Source of the DNA: UKL13-2 sp044229235
GTDB lineage: Bacteria; Pseudomonadota; Gammaproteobacteria; Burkholderiales; Usitatibacteraceae
Assembly: GCA_044229235.1 (NCBI GenBank)
Contig: JBGATH010000026.1
Span: forward strand, 1-64,000
Reading direction: 5' to 3'
DNA length: 64,000 bases
Part shown: piece by piece, positions 26,509-37,100 of the stretch
Numbering within the stretch: position 1 is the stretch's first letter
Layout: each line of letters begins with the position of its first letter
The notes under the pieces: model-generated
What the model was told of the DNA's origin: nothing
Database searches by the model: none
The model's input: the letters and a program-made list of their open reading frames with translations, nothing else
Made by a program: the position numbers and the translations under genes

Positions 26509-28614
26509 ATGCGCGCACCAAGTGTGATGACATCCTGCTCCGCAGCGCCCGGACGATTTTTGCGCCAGGCCAGCGCGGTTCGCCTTTTTTACGCTGCCGT
26601 GCTTGCGCTTTCATTGATGCCGGGCAAGTATTGCCTCGCGGAGACGCAAACCGTTGCAACCATCCGCGCTGTTGCCGAGACCGGCGACCGCGATTTTCTG
26701 GCGGCGCGTGACGCTTTCGAGAAACGCAATCTGAAGGTATTGGCCGCGTCCCGCGCCACCTTCGCCGAGCGCCTGCGCGAATATCCGCTGGCAGATTACG
26801 TTGAATACTGGTGGCTGTCGGCCAACCTTCAGCAGGGACCGCAATTCGCGGTGACCAATGCAGACGATTTTCAGCGATTTCTGGCAGCAGCACCCGACAG
26901 CGTAACCGCCGACAGCCTGCGGCGCGACTGGCTTCGCGCTTTGGCGCGACGCGACCGCTGGGACCTGTTTGCGGCCGAATATCCGCGCGTGGGCAGCGAC
27001 GACACCGAACTGACCTGTCAGTACTGGCGCTACCGCAGTTCACTGGGCGATCGCGAGGTGTTGGGCGAAGTCAAGGCGATGTGGAACGGCGCACGAGCGG
27101 CGCCGGACGCCTGCTACGATGCGTTCGCCCTGCTCGCAACCGAAAAGCAACTCTCCGCCGACGCCGTCTGGTGGCGGGTGCGCCGCCTGCTCTCGGCCGG
27201 CCAGATGGCCGACGCACGCCGTAGCGCCAACTTCCTCGACAGGCTGCCAGCGTCGTTTGAACGCCAGACCGCCGCTGTCGGATTTAATCCCGGTCAGTTT
27301 TTGGCCCGCGAAAAACTGGTTCCGACGTCGCAGCCTTCCGTCGAACTCTTCATTTATGCGCTCACGCGCGTGGCGCGCACCGATGCGGCGCGCGCGGCAC
27401 GTTTCCTCGACGCCCTCGAAGCCCGGCTGCCGCCGCAGGACGCGGGATATGCCTGGGCGCAGATCGCCCTGCATGGGGCCATGCAGCACGAGCCGACAGC
27501 GCGCACCTGGTTTGAGCGCGCTGGCAGCACGCCTCTCACCGAGGCACAGGCGGCGTGGAAAGTGCGTTCTGGCCTGCGCAGCGGTGACTGGACTTTAGTC
27601 AAGGCGGCCATCGACGCTATGCCGGCAAGCGAGCGCCGCGATCCGGCGTGGCGCTACTGGCTGTCACGCGCCGAAGCAGCGATTGGAAACGCAGAAGTTG
27701 CCCGCAAGCTGCGGGAATCACTGCTGCGCGAGAATAACTTCTATGGCCTGCTCGCGGCAGAGGAAGCCGGCGTCCTGACCGGCCCGCCATGGACGGGATG
27801 GAAGCCGGGGGCGGCCGATCTTGATGCCGTGCGCCAACTGCGCGGTGTGCGCCGCGCGCTGGCGCTGTATCGCCTGGAGATGAAAAACGAAGGCCTGCGT
27901 GAATGGCAGGCCGCAATCCGCAATATGAATGACCAGCAGTTGCTCGCTGCGGCCGAGCTGGCACGGGCCGCCAGCGTTCCTGACCGCGCCATCAATACCG
28001 CGGAAAAAACGCTGATGGTCCATGACTTTTCGCAGCGCTTCCCCATGCCCTACCGTACCGACCTGCAGGCGCAGGCGCGTGCCCAGGGTCTGGAAGAGGC
28101 GTGGATTTATGGGCTGATCCGCCAGGAGAGCCGCTTCATGGCCGACGCCAAATCACGCGTTGGTGCTGCCGGCCTGATGCAGCTGATGCCGGCGACGGCG
28201 CGTTGGGCTGCCCGCCAGGTCGGCATGACTGCCAATAGCGCCCGCAAGGTCAGCGATGTGCCGGTGAATCTGGCGTTGGGCGCCTACTATCTGCGGCATG
28301 TGCTCGACGACCTTGGCCACCCGGTGCTGGCGACAGCGGCCTACAATGCCGGGCCGGGTCGCGCACGCCGCTGGCAGGCCGACCAGGCGCTGGAAGGCGC
28401 GATCTACGCCGAGACCATCCCATTCAATGAAACCCGCGACTACGTCAAGAAAGTCATGGCCAACGCGTGGTTCTACGCCAGCCAGGCCGGTGCCGCGAAA
28501 CTCAGCCTGAAGGAGATGATCGGTACCGTGCCCGGCCGGCAGGAGCGTCAGGCCGGCGCCAGCAGCCTGGTGAGTATCGGCAGCCAGGGGGCGCCGGTGG
28601 CGATCGCCCGCTGA
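26509..28614 (+). CDS. slt: Soluble lytic murein transglycosylase (Slt70 type)
   Basis: 701 residues. It starts with a signal-anchor-like stretch (about 23-42), followed by a long alpha-superhelical U-shaped region (about 50-510) and a C-terminal SLT goose-type catalytic domain. The catalytic Glu is in GLIRQESRF (about residue 539), with GAAGLMQLMPATA and AYNAGPGRARRW downstream. The enzyme cleaves the glycan backbone of peptidoglycan to 1,6-anhydro products in the periplasm. The start at ATG 26509 is the first in frame and gives an export signal. Confidence 0.94.
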   Translation: MRAPSVMTSCSAAPGRFLRQASAVRLFYAAVLALSLMPGKYCLAETQTVATIRAVAETGDRDFLAARDAFEKRNLKVLAASRATFAERLREYPLADYVEYWWLSANLQQGPQFAVTNADDFQRFLAAAPDSVTADSLRRDWLRALARRDRWDLFAAEYPRVGSDDTELTCQYWRYRSSLGDREVLGEVKAMWNGARAAPDACYDAFALLATEKQLSADAVWWRVRRLLSAGQMADARRSANFLDRLPASFERQTAAVGFNPGQFLAREKLVPTSQPSVELFIYALTRVARTDAARAARFLDALEARLPPQDAGYAWAQIALHGAMQHEPTARTWFERAGSTPLTEAQAAWKVRSGLRSGDWTLVKAAIDAMPASERRDPAWRYWLSRAEAAIGNAEVARKLRESLLRENNFYGLLAAEEAGVLTGPPWTGWKPGAADLDAVRQLRGVRRALALYRLEMKNEGLREWQAAIRNMNDQQLLAAAELARAASVPDRAINTAEKTLMVHDFSQRFPMPYRTDLQAQARAQGLEEAWIYGLIRQESRFMADAKSRVGAAGLMQLMPATARWAARQVGMTANSARKVSDVPVNLALGAYYLRHVLDDLGHPVLATAAYNAGPGRARRWQADQALEGAIYAETIPFNETRDYVKKVMANAWFYASQAGAAKLSLKEMIGTVPGRQERQAGASSLVSIGSQGAPVAIAR

Positions 28615-28711
28615 CAGACGGCCGGTATGGGCTGGAAAATACCATCGGTCCGCACCGTAACAGGCGGCGGCGCGACCGGGCACTGATCATGCAACACCTC
28701 GAGACAAGAAA

Positions 28712-29671
28712 ATGAAAATCAACAAGGTACTCATGCTGGGCGGAAGCGGATTCATCGGTTCGGCGCTCGCCGCAAGGCTTACCGAACGCAACATCCGGGT
28801 CACGGTTCCCACACGCGGATTGCGCCGCGCGCAACACCTGCTGCTGATGCCCACGGTATCCGTTGTGCAGGCCGACATCCACGACGAATCGGCTTTGCTT
28901 TCGCTGATGGCGGGCGTGGACGTTGTAGTCAATCTGGTCGGCATCCTTCACGGTGATTTCGAGCGCGATCATGTCGCGTTGCCGCGCCTTGTGGCGCAGT
29001 GTTGCGTCAAAGCCGGCGTGCCGCGGCTGGTGCACATGAGCGCGCTGAACGCCGATGTCACGGCGCCGAGTGCCTACCTGCAGTCGCGCGACCGCGGCGA
29101 GGCTGCCGTCGCGGCGGTGGCGGCCGCGCACCCGTCGCTGAAAGTGACCGTGTTCCAGCCTTCGGTGGTATTTGGCGAGCGCGACCGCTTCCTCAACATG
29201 TTTGCGGCGCTGGTGAAGTTCTCGCCCGTGGTGCCGCTAGGCTCGCCCGGTGCCGTGTTCCAGCCGGTGTGGGTGGAGGATCTGGTACGGGCGATGGTGC
29301 AATGTCTGGACATGCCCGAGACCTTCGGCCAGGCCTACCCGATGGTTGGTCCGCGCATTTACACCCTGCGCGAACTCCTGCAATTCGTCATGGAAACGAC
29401 CGGTCACCGGCGCCCCATCATCGGCCTCGGTCCCACGCTCACCGCTTTGCAGGCATTCGTGTTCGAACACCTTCCCGGCAAGCTCATCACCCGCGACAAC
29501 GTTCTCTCCATGCGGGTACCGAGCAGCAGCGAACAGGGGTTTCCGGCGATCTTCGGGACGGCGCACGATATGGAAACGGTGGCGGGTGCCTATCTCGGGC
29601 GCGCCGACGCGCTGGGCGGACGGATGCGCTACAACACCTTGCGCGCGCACGCGGGCCGCCCGGCCCGCTGA
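28712..29671 (+). CDS. NAD(P)H-binding protein, complex I NDUFA9 subunit family
   Basis: 319 residues. An atypical SDR Rossmann fold begins MLGGSGFIGSALAARL, followed by VVNLVGILHGDFERDH and a VHMSAL.. strand; the classic YxxxK is absent, as in the NDUFA9 family. In mitochondria the relative is an accessory subunit of complex I; in bacteria the role is unclear (lipid-linked or quinone-linked sugar binding has been suggested). It opens a dense run of four genes: GST starts 20 bp later, then cca and a quinone reductase with ATGA overlaps. Confidence 0.88.
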   Translation: MKINKVLMLGGSGFIGSALAARLTERNIRVTVPTRGLRRAQHLLLMPTVSVVQADIHDESALLSLMAGVDVVVNLVGILHGDFERDHVALPRLVAQCCVKAGVPRLVHMSALNADVTAPSAYLQSRDRGEAAVAAVAAAHPSLKVTVFQPSVVFGERDRFLNMFAALVKFSPVVPLGSPGAVFQPVWVEDLVRAMVQCLDMPETFGQAYPMVGPRIYTLRELLQFVMETTGHRRPIIGLGPTLTALQAFVFEHLPGKLITRDNVLSMRVPSSSEQGFPAIFGTAHDMETVAGAYLGRADALGGRMRYNTLRAHAGRPAR

Positions 29672-29691
29672 AGTCAGACACAAGGGCTGCC

Positions 29692-30378
29692 ATGTCTCTC
29701 ACGCTCGTGATCGGCAACAAGAACTATTCCTCGTGGTCGATGCGCCCGTGGGTACTGCTGCAACAAGCCGGCATCCCGTTCACCGAGATCCTGCTCAAGT
29801 TTCACAGTGCCGATTGGGACCGCAACATCTCACGCCTGTCACCTTCGCACCTGGTGCCGGTGCTATGGGATGGACCGCCCGGTGAGGCCTCCTCGACCTG
29901 CGTGTGGGAATCGTTGGCCATTGCCGAGTATCTGGCCGAGCGTTTTCCCGACAGGACAATCTGGCCCGCGGATCGGCGCGCACGGGCGCAGGCGCGGGCA
30001 ATTTCGGCTGAAATGCATGCCGGTTTCCGCAGTTTGCGCAGCGCCATGCCAATGAACATTCGCAGTCAGCACTCCGGCAAGGGCTACAACCCCGAAGTGG
30101 CCCGCGACATCGCGCGTATTGAAATGCTGTGGCGCGACGCGCGCGCGCGATTCGGCGGCGGCGGCCCGTTCCTGTTCGGTGAGTTTTCGGGCGCGGACGC
30201 GATGTACGCGCCGGTGGTGATGCGTTTTCAAACCTATCACCCGCCACTCGCGGCAGACACCAAGGCGTACTGCGACGCGATCTGCGCGACGGCTGCGGTC
30301 ACGGCATGGTCGGCCGCGGCGCGGCTCGAAACCGAATTCGAGGCGCAGGACGAGCCCTACGCCTCGCCGCCCGGATGA
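29692..30378 (+). CDS. Glutathione S-transferase family protein
   Basis: 228 residues from ATG 29692. The thioredoxin-fold N-terminal domain carries the Ser-type active site NKNYSSWSMRPWV and the SHLVPVLWD cis-Pro loop; WESLAIAEYLAERFP binds glutathione. The helical C-terminal domain runs from about 90. Family members conjugate or isomerise electrophiles with glutathione. The exact substrate is unknown. Its stop overlaps the start of cca (ATGA). Confidence 0.9.
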   Translation: MSLTLVIGNKNYSSWSMRPWVLLQQAGIPFTEILLKFHSADWDRNISRLSPSHLVPVLWDGPPGEASSTCVWESLAIAEYLAERFPDRTIWPADRRARAQARAISAEMHAGFRSLRSAMPMNIRSQHSGKGYNPEVARDIARIEMLWRDARARFGGGGPFLFGEFSGADAMYAPVVMRFQTYHPPLAADTKAYCDAICATAAVTAWSAAARLETEFEAQDEPYASPPG

Positions 30379-31610
30379 GGATTTACGCGGTTGGCGGCAG
30401 TGTTCGCGACCAGCTGCTGGGGCTGCCGGCCGGCGATCGCGACTACGTTGTCGTGGGGTCGACACCGCAGGAAATGATCGATGCCGGCTACCGCCCGGTG
30501 GGTGCCGATTTTCCGGTGTTCCTGCATCCGCAAACGCAAGAGGAGTACGCGCTGGCGCGTACCGAACGCAAGACCGGGCCGGGCTACCGTGGATTCGTTT
30601 TTCACACTGAGCCCAGCGTCACCCTCGAGGAGGACCTGCGCCGCCGCGACCTGACCATCAATGCCATCGCCCAGGCCGAGGACGGCACGCTGACTGATCC
30701 TTACGGCGGCACGGCCGACATCGAAAAACGCGTGCTGCGCCATGTTAGCGAATCCTTTGCCGAGGACCCGGTACGCATACTCCGCGTGGCGCGCTTCGCC
30801 GCCCGCTTCGCGCGCCTCGGCTTTACGGTGGCAGACGAAACGCGGGCACTCATGCGCCGCATGGTCGCAGCCGGCGAGGTCGATCACCTGGTGCCGGAGC
30901 GTGTCTGGCAGGAACTGGCGCGCGGCCTGATGGAGGCCACGCCCTCGCGCATGTTCGAGGAACTACGCTTGTGCGGGGCGCTGGCGCGCATCCTGCCTGA
31001 GGTCGATCGTCTTTTTGGCGTCCCGCAGGCGCCAAAGCCGCATCCGGAAATCGATACCGGCGTACACATGATGATGGTTGTCGATCACGCGGCCGCAAAG
31101 GGTTATGGGTTGCAGGTTCGCTTTGCCGCGCTGACTCACGACCTCGGCAAAGGCCTCACACCGCAACAGCAATGGCCCCATCATCCGGCACACGAGGAGA
31201 CGAGCGCCGCCCTCGTCGATGCCATCAGCGAGCGGCTTCGCGCGCCTTCAGATTGCCACGACCTGGCGCGCATCGTCGCACGCTGGCATGGCGAGGCGCA
31301 CCAGGCGACCGTGTTGCCGCCGCAGCGGCTGCTGGCCCTGCTGGACGGCTGCGATGCGCTGCGGCGGCCGCAGCGTTTCCATGACTTTATCGACGCCTGT
31401 TCCTGCGACCACCACGGACGCAGCGGATTTGCCGATAAACCATATGCCAGCCGGGGCCTGCTAATCGGCGCGCTTGGCGCACTACAATCTCTCGATTACG
31501 CTGCCGTTGCCGGCGACGCGAAAGCCGGCGGGGGCAATATCGCCGAGACGGTAGCTCGTCACAAGCTCGAATGCCTGCAACAATTCATCATCAAAAGGAA
31601 ACCAACATGA
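30375..31610 (+). CDS. cca: Multifunctional CCA tRNA nucleotidyltransferase with HD domain
   Basis: 411 residues, as for the E. coli-type enzyme. The nucleotidyltransferase head has GGSVRDQLLG and the metal-binding Asp21 and Asp23 in GDRDYVVVG, with the RRDLTINAIA motif. An HD phosphohydrolase domain follows (VDHAAAKG..ALTHDLGKG). It adds or repairs the CCA end of tRNAs and has phosphatase/phosphodiesterase activity through the HD part. It overlaps both neighbours by 4 bp. Confidence 0.96.
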   Translation: MRIYAVGGSVRDQLLGLPAGDRDYVVVGSTPQEMIDAGYRPVGADFPVFLHPQTQEEYALARTERKTGPGYRGFVFHTEPSVTLEEDLRRRDLTINAIAQAEDGTLTDPYGGTADIEKRVLRHVSESFAEDPVRILRVARFAARFARLGFTVADETRALMRRMVAAGEVDHLVPERVWQELARGLMEATPSRMFEELRLCGALARILPEVDRLFGVPQAPKPHPEIDTGVHMMMVVDHAAAKGYGLQVRFAALTHDLGKGLTPQQQWPHHPAHEETSAALVDAISERLRAPSDCHDLARIVARWHGEAHQATVLPPQRLLALLDGCDALRRPQRFHDFIDACSCDHHGRSGFADKPYASRGLLIGALGALQSLDYAAVAGDAKAGGGNIAETVARHKLECLQQFIIKRKPT

Positions 31611-32581
31611 CCCACGCCATCCGCATCCACGAACACGGCGGCCCCGATGTCATGAAGTGGGAGGCCGTCGAGGTCGGCAATCCCGCAGAAGGACAGCTGC
31701 GCGTTCGCCACACCGCCGTCGGCCTCAATTACATCGATACCTATCACCGCACCGGTCTTTACAAGATCCCGCTGCCGAGTGTCATCGGCCGCGAAGGTGC
31801 CGGCGTGGTGGAAGCGGTCGGTGCCGGCGTGAGCGAATTCAAGGTCGGTGATCGCGTCGCCTACGCCTCGGCGCCCATCGGTTCGTATTGCGAAGCGCGC
31901 TTGATCGCCGCCGACCGCGTGGTGAAGGTGCCCGAGGGCGTCAGCGACCAGCAGGCGGCTTCAATGATGCTCAAGGGCATGACCGCGCAATACCTGCTGC
32001 ATCGCACCTTCCCGCTCAAGGCGGGCGACACCATCCTGTTTCACGCCGCGGCCGGTGGCGTGGGCCTGATCCTGTGCCAGTGGGCCAACCATATCGGCGC
32101 CACCGTAATCGGCACGGTGGGCAGCGAGGACAAAGCGGCGCTGGCCAGGGCGCACGGCTGCCACCACGTCATCAACTACCGCACGGAAGATTTCGTCGCG
32201 CGCGTGGCGGAAATCACCGGCGGCAAGAAGTGCGCGGTGGTGTACGACGGCGTGGGCAAGGACACCTTTCTCAAGTCTCTGGATTGCGTTCGCCCGCGCG
32301 GCTTGGTTGCGCTGTTCGGCAATGCCTCCGGCAAGGTAGAGCCGCTCGACCTGGGTTTGCTCGCGGCCAAGGGTTCCCTGTTCGTCACCCGCCCGACGCT
32401 GGACACGCATGCCGCCACGCGTGAGGACCTGGTGATGACCGCCAACAGCCTGTTCGATGTAGTCGCGCGCGGCGTGGTCAAAGTCGAGGTCAACCAGACT
32501 TATCCCCTGCGGGACGCGGCGCAGGCGCACCGCGACCTGGAGGCGCGCAAAACGACCGGATCAACCGTTCTGCTTCCATGA
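31607..32581 (+). CDS. qor: Quinone oxidoreductase, zinc-independent MDR family
   Basis: 324 residues. It starts HAIRIHEHGGPDVMKWE, has VGLNYIDTYHRTGLY and the NADPH-binding AAAGGVGLILCQWA, all typical of QOR of E. coli. Catalytic zinc ligands of alcohol dehydrogenases are missing, as expected. It reduces quinones with NADPH, probably in the cytosol. Last gene of the 28712-32581 run; the ATGA overlap with cca suggests coupled translation. Confidence 0.92.
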   Translation: MTHAIRIHEHGGPDVMKWEAVEVGNPAEGQLRVRHTAVGLNYIDTYHRTGLYKIPLPSVIGREGAGVVEAVGAGVSEFKVGDRVAYASAPIGSYCEARLIAADRVVKVPEGVSDQQAASMMLKGMTAQYLLHRTFPLKAGDTILFHAAAGGVGLILCQWANHIGATVIGTVGSEDKAALARAHGCHHVINYRTEDFVARVAEITGGKKCAVVYDGVGKDTFLKSLDCVRPRGLVALFGNASGKVEPLDLGLLAAKGSLFVTRPTLDTHAATREDLVMTANSLFDVVARGVVKVEVNQTYPLRDAAQAHRDLEARKTTGSTVLLP

Positions 32582-32665
32582 CTTAATTGAGATTCGCCGC
32601 GCGCTTTTGTGCTACTTTTGCGCGTTCAAACAGACCAGTTCATATCAACAAGACCAGGAGTTTCC

Positions 32666-33649
32666 ATGATTCGCAGCAAACTGATTTCGCGCACGCTGAC
32701 AGCCTTTGCCGTTGCCTTGGCCGCGCTTCCGGGCATCGCCGGCGCGCAGGCCTATCCGACCAAGCCGATCAAGCTGATCGTGCCGTTTGCGCCGGCCGGC
32801 ACCACCGACATCGTCGCGCGCATCGTCGCCGACCAGCTTGGCAAGGAACTGGGCCAGACTGTCATCGTCGAGAATCGCGGCGGCGGCGGCGGCGCCATCG
32901 GCGCCAATGAAGTCGCCAAGTCAACGCCGGACGGCTATACGCTGGGCGTGGCGACGGTCTCCACCATGGCCGTGAACCCTGCCGCCAACCCGAAAATTCC
33001 TTATAACAATTTCACCGATTTCATCCCCGTCACCAAATGGGTCGGCGTGCCCAACCTGCTGGCCGTGCATCCGTCGGTACCGGCCAAGGACATCAAGGAA
33101 TTCATCGAACTCTTGAAAAAGAATCCGACCAAATACGCCTTTGCGACCTCGGGCACTGCGGGAATCGGCCACATGATGGGTGAACTGTTCCTCACCGCCA
33201 GCGGTACGGACATGGTGCACATTCCGTACAAGGGTGCCGGCCCGGCCGTGATCGATGTGGTCGGTGGCCAGGTGCCGGTGCTGTTCGACAACCTGCCGTC
33301 ATCAAAGGCGCAAATCGACGCAGGCAAGCTACGCCTGCTGGCCGTTGCCGCACCGAAACGCCTGCCGGCCTACCCGAACATCCCGACGTTCGCCGAACTG
33401 GGCATGGCGGAAGTGAACGACCCCGCCTGGTACGGCCTGGTGGTCCCGGCCAAAACGCCAAAGGAAATTGTCGACAAACTCTATGCGGCATCCGTGAAGG
33501 CGGTGAACACACCGGCCATCAAGGAAAAACTTGCCCAGCAAGGCGCGGATCCGGTGGCCAACAGCCCCGCGGAATTCGCCAAGGACATCAAGAACGAATA
33601 CGACAAGATGAAGGCCATCGTCGTCAAGAAAGGTATCAAGCTCGACTGA
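32666..33649 (+). CDS. Orphan Bug-family tripartite tricarboxylate substrate-binding protein
   Basis: 327 residues from ATG 32666 with AGGAG nine bases upstream. The signal peptide (about 1-26, ending AGAQA) is followed by YPTKPIKLIVPFAPAGTTDIVAR and the Bug loop VHIPYKGAGPAVIDVVGGQVPVLFDN. No TctA or TctB genes are next to it, which is common for Bug proteins in Burkholderiales, where many binding proteins share few permeases. A clear terminator follows the stop. Confidence 0.93.
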   Translation: MIRSKLISRTLTAFAVALAALPGIAGAQAYPTKPIKLIVPFAPAGTTDIVARIVADQLGKELGQTVIVENRGGGGGAIGANEVAKSTPDGYTLGVATVSTMAVNPAANPKIPYNNFTDFIPVTKWVGVPNLLAVHPSVPAKDIKEFIELLKKNPTKYAFATSGTAGIGHMMGELFLTASGTDMVHIPYKGAGPAVIDVVGGQVPVLFDNLPSSKAQIDAGKLRLLAVAAPKRLPAYPNIPTFAELGMAEVNDPAWYGLVVPAKTPKEIVDKLYAASVKAVNTPAIKEKLAQQGADPVANSPAEFAKDIKNEYDKMKAIVVKKGIKLD

Positions 33650-33673
33650 GCGCCTTCCGTTTATGGCTACACC

Positions 33674-33704
33674 GAAAACGCCCCATCAGGGGCGTTTTCT
33701 TTTT
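33674..33704 (+). terminator. Rho-independent terminator after the orphan Bug gene
   Basis: GAAAACGCCCC-ATCA-GGGGCGTTTTC is a perfect 11-bp stem followed by TTTTT on the plus strand, 25 bp after the stop codon. Confidence 0.93.
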
Positions 33705-33718
33705 CATGGCGCATGTTG

Positions 33719-33784
33719 AAACTCCAGCATTGGCGGGCGTTTCCGGGCAAAAAACCTCCGAAAGCCGCGCCAGTGCTGGGCTTT
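33719..33784. repeat. 66-bp dispersed palindrome, copy D
   Basis: AAACTCCAGCATTGGCGGGCG at the left and GCCGCGCCAGTGCTGGGCTTT at the right pair over most of their length. The inner hairpin is weaker here (GGGCAAAAAACCTCC). It follows a terminator and lies in the convergent gap between the Bug gene and the giant secreted protein gene. Confidence 0.8.
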
Positions 33785-33823
33785 CATGCCTTCAATCCTC
33801 TGGGGACTCCGCGCAAATTGCTG

Positions 33824-34160
33824 CAGGTCGCCACGCGCCGTTGGCGTGGAGGCGACCCGCAGCCGGTGCAACAGGCACCGGGTACTCAGTTACCGCAGGA
33901 GGTAATGAAGAATCGGCTTGCCGTTTGATTGAACCAGCGGCAGAGGTGCGCACCGGCGGACGGCGGAGGTTAGAGCGGGAATTCGAATCCACACCTGCGT
34001 GTGGATTCGCCGCGGCAACGGATGCGGCTCCGCCCGCATCCAGGTCTCCACGCGCCTTTTGCGTGGAGGCGACCCGCAGCCGGTGCGTCAGGCACCGGGT
34101 ACTAGTTTCCGCAGGAGGTAATGAAGAATCGGCTTGCCGTTTGGCTGAACCAGCGGCAAC
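33824..34160. repeat. Pair of 120-bp direct repeats at the 3' end of the giant gene
   Basis: Copy 1 is 33824-33943 and copy 2 is 34041-34160, with a constant offset of 217 bp. They share CAGGTC..CCACGCGCC..GCGTGGAGGCGACCC, the ACCGGGTACT segment and GAGGTAATGAAGAATCGG. Copy 2 contains the stop codon and last 18 codons of the giant gene. Copy 1 on the minus strand still reads CRWFNQTASRFFITSCGN and then a stop. Two palindromes lie between them: CGAATCCACAC-CTGC-GTGTGGATTCG at 33983-34009 and a GATGCGG..CCGCATC hairpin just after it. This accounts for the rest of the 452-bp gap. Confidence 0.85.
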
Positions 34161-37100
34161 CGGTGCCCGTCAGCTGAACCTTGTGTGGACTGTCGATGGC
34201 ATTGGTGATCATCTGCAGTTCGCCGGACTTGGCTCCCATGCTCAGCGGGCTGAATGCGATGCTGATCAGGCACGAAGCATTGGTGGAAAGGCTGCCTGCG
34301 CAGCTGTTCATTTGCACAAAATCGGCGCCGGACGTGAAGATGTTACGCACGTCGAGCGGCGAACTGCCTACGCTCTTGAGTGTGACCAGTTGGCTGGTCG
34401 TGGCCCCGCCGAAGATGGCGTTGCCAAAGCCGATGGCCGTCAGGCTCACCTCCGCCGCCGGACGCGGCGCAAGGATGCCATTGCCGGAAATGGCGATCGA
34501 GGTGCCCACGGTGGTCGATGGCGATTGGCTGCCGGTGTTGGACGTGATGTCGAGTTGCGCCGTGCGAGTGCCGATGCTTGAAGGACGGAAGCCGAGGTCG
34601 ATGACGCAGGAGCCGCCGGCGGCCACCACGCGGCAAGTGCCCGACTGCGAAAAGTCGCTGCTGCCGGAAAGCGCGACACTGCCGATGTTGAGTGTCGCTG
34701 TCCCGGTGTTGGACAGGTTCAGCGCCAGCGAGGTCGCGGTATTGATGATCTGGTCACCAAAAGCCACGCGCGGCGCCACGCTCAGCACCGGCACGGGCAC
34801 GGCAGTAGCCAATCCGGTGAGCGCAACCAGGCTCGGGCTGCCGCTGGCATTGTGTGTGATCGACAATTGTCCGCTCGCTGCTCCGACTACCGCCGGCGTG
34901 AAGACCAGGCTGATGCTGCAGGCGGCACCCGGTGCCACAGAGGCACCGCAATCCGGCGGCACGCTCGGCCGGTTGGTACGTGCGAACGGCCCGCTGGTGG
35001 TGATTGCCGACAGCAGCAGGTTGGCAAACCCGGTGTTGCTCACCGTGACGGTGAACGGCTGCGAGCCGGTAGCGATCGTCACGGTGCCGAAGTCAACACT
35101 GGTCGGATTCACCGCGATGTTGGTCACGCCAACCGCCGCGCCCGTACCCGACAGGCTGATGACGTGCGGGCTGCCGGGTGCGTTGCTGGTAATGGTCACA
35201 CTGCCACTCAGTGCCGCTGCCGTCAGCGGCGTGAAACTGATGTTCACCGAGCAGGTGCCGGCAGGCGCGATCGGCGGCGTGCTGATCGGGCAGGTGGTGG
35301 TGAAAGCAAAGTCACCGCTGCTGGTGATGCTGGAAATCACCAGCGATGCCGAGCCGCTGTTGCTCAATGTCACCACCTGGACTGGACTGGTGGTGTTCAC
35401 CGTGCGCACGCCAAAGGTCAGCGCCGAGGGGCTTAGCGCGACGGCAGGCGCCGCCACGACAGCGGCCGGCTGCACAAACTGCCCCACCGCAAGCGGACCG
35501 ACGCCAACCGGCACGGTGGCAACAATGGCATTGCTTCCGGTGTCGAAAACCGTAACGCTGTTGCTGGCGTTGTTGGCGACGTACATGCGCGTTCCGGCTG
35601 CGTTGCCGGCGACACCCCACGGCGAACTACCAGCCATCAATGTGGCTGTCACGGTATTGGTTGCCGTATCGATCACCGAAACGTTGTTGCTGCCGGTGTT
35701 GGTGACCCACGCCTGCGCACCGTTGGGGGTGAGGGCGATACCGCGGGCATTGGTGCCGACCGTAATGGTGGCGATGACGCTGGCGGTTCCGGTATCGACC
35801 ACCGATACGCTGCCGCTGGTGCATACGACATACACCTTGGTTCCGCTACTGTTGACGACAGGCTGGTAGGGCGCGCTGCAAACCGGGATGCTGGCCGAAA
35901 GCGTATTGGTCGTCGCATCGATCACGCCCAGCGTATTGCTGGCGTTGAGCGCCACATAGGCTTTCGCGCCAGACGGATGCACGGCTGTCGAGACCGGCGT
36001 GGACAAGCCGGTGATGGTCGCGATCACGCTGTTGGTGGTGGCGTCGATCACCGAAAGGCTGGCGCTGGACTGGTTCGGCACGTAGACCCGTGTCCCAGCC
36101 GGATTGACGGCGGCGGCACCCGGCTGCGAACCGACCGGTACGGTTGCCACCACGGTGTTGGTGGCGGTGTCGATGACAGAGATGCTGTTGCTTTGCTGGT
36201 TGGAAATATACGCCCTGGTTCCTGCGTAATTGACCGCCGCACCGACCGGTCCGACGCCGACACTGATTGTTGTCGCCAGCGTATTGGTCGGCAGGTCGAT
36301 CACCGACACGGTTGATCCACTAAAGCTGGTGAAAATCGGGATGTAGGCGAACGGGCCCGTGGCAACGGCATTGACCGTCAAGGTTGCGGTGCTGGTGTTG
36401 GTGTTGTTGCCGAACGACGTTACCAGGTTGCCCGGACTGACTGTTACCGGAAACGATCCCGCGGTTGCGCTTTGCACTTGGACAGAGATGGTACAGCTGC
36501 CAAGCGCAGGGATCGAACCCGCCATGCCCAAGTCGATGTTGCCTGTGCCAATGCTGGCCGATGCACTGCAGCCATCCACCAGTCCCGACATGGACAGACC
36601 CGGCACGCTGACCGCGCCACCAATGGAGATGATGGCGGGGGACGCATTTGGGTTGCTGAGGGTTAGCGTCATTGTGGCATTGGTTGCGGTCAGCACCGAG
36701 GCGGGCGCGAACGCTACCGTCATTGTCGGCGTACTGGTGGTAACGCCCGTGCCGGACAATCCAATCGTGTGGGGCGACCCGGGCGCGTTGGTCGGAATGG
36801 ACAGCGTGCCGGTTGCGGCGCCCGCGACCGTCGGCGTAAACGTGATCGACATCGTGCAAGTTCCGGCCGGCGCGAGCCCGGTGCAGCTATTCGCGGAGAT
36901 GGCGAATGGTCCGGTAATCGAAGGCCCCAGAATGGACATGACCGCCGTACCGGTATTGGTAATCGTCAGCGTCTGCGGCGCGCTGGTAGTCGCTACCGAT
37001 TGGGCGGCGAATGTGAGGGACGCTGTACTCGGCGTAAATACCGGGCCAACCGGTGCGGTCGCGGTTCCCGTCAATGCAAAACGGTAAACGGTATCCACCG

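Noticed and set aside
33970..34010. tRNA-like T-loop (TTCGAATCC) near the direct repeats
   Set aside because: The bases belong to a local palindrome CGAATCCACAC/GTGTGGATTCG; no acceptor, D or anticodon stems can be placed around it.
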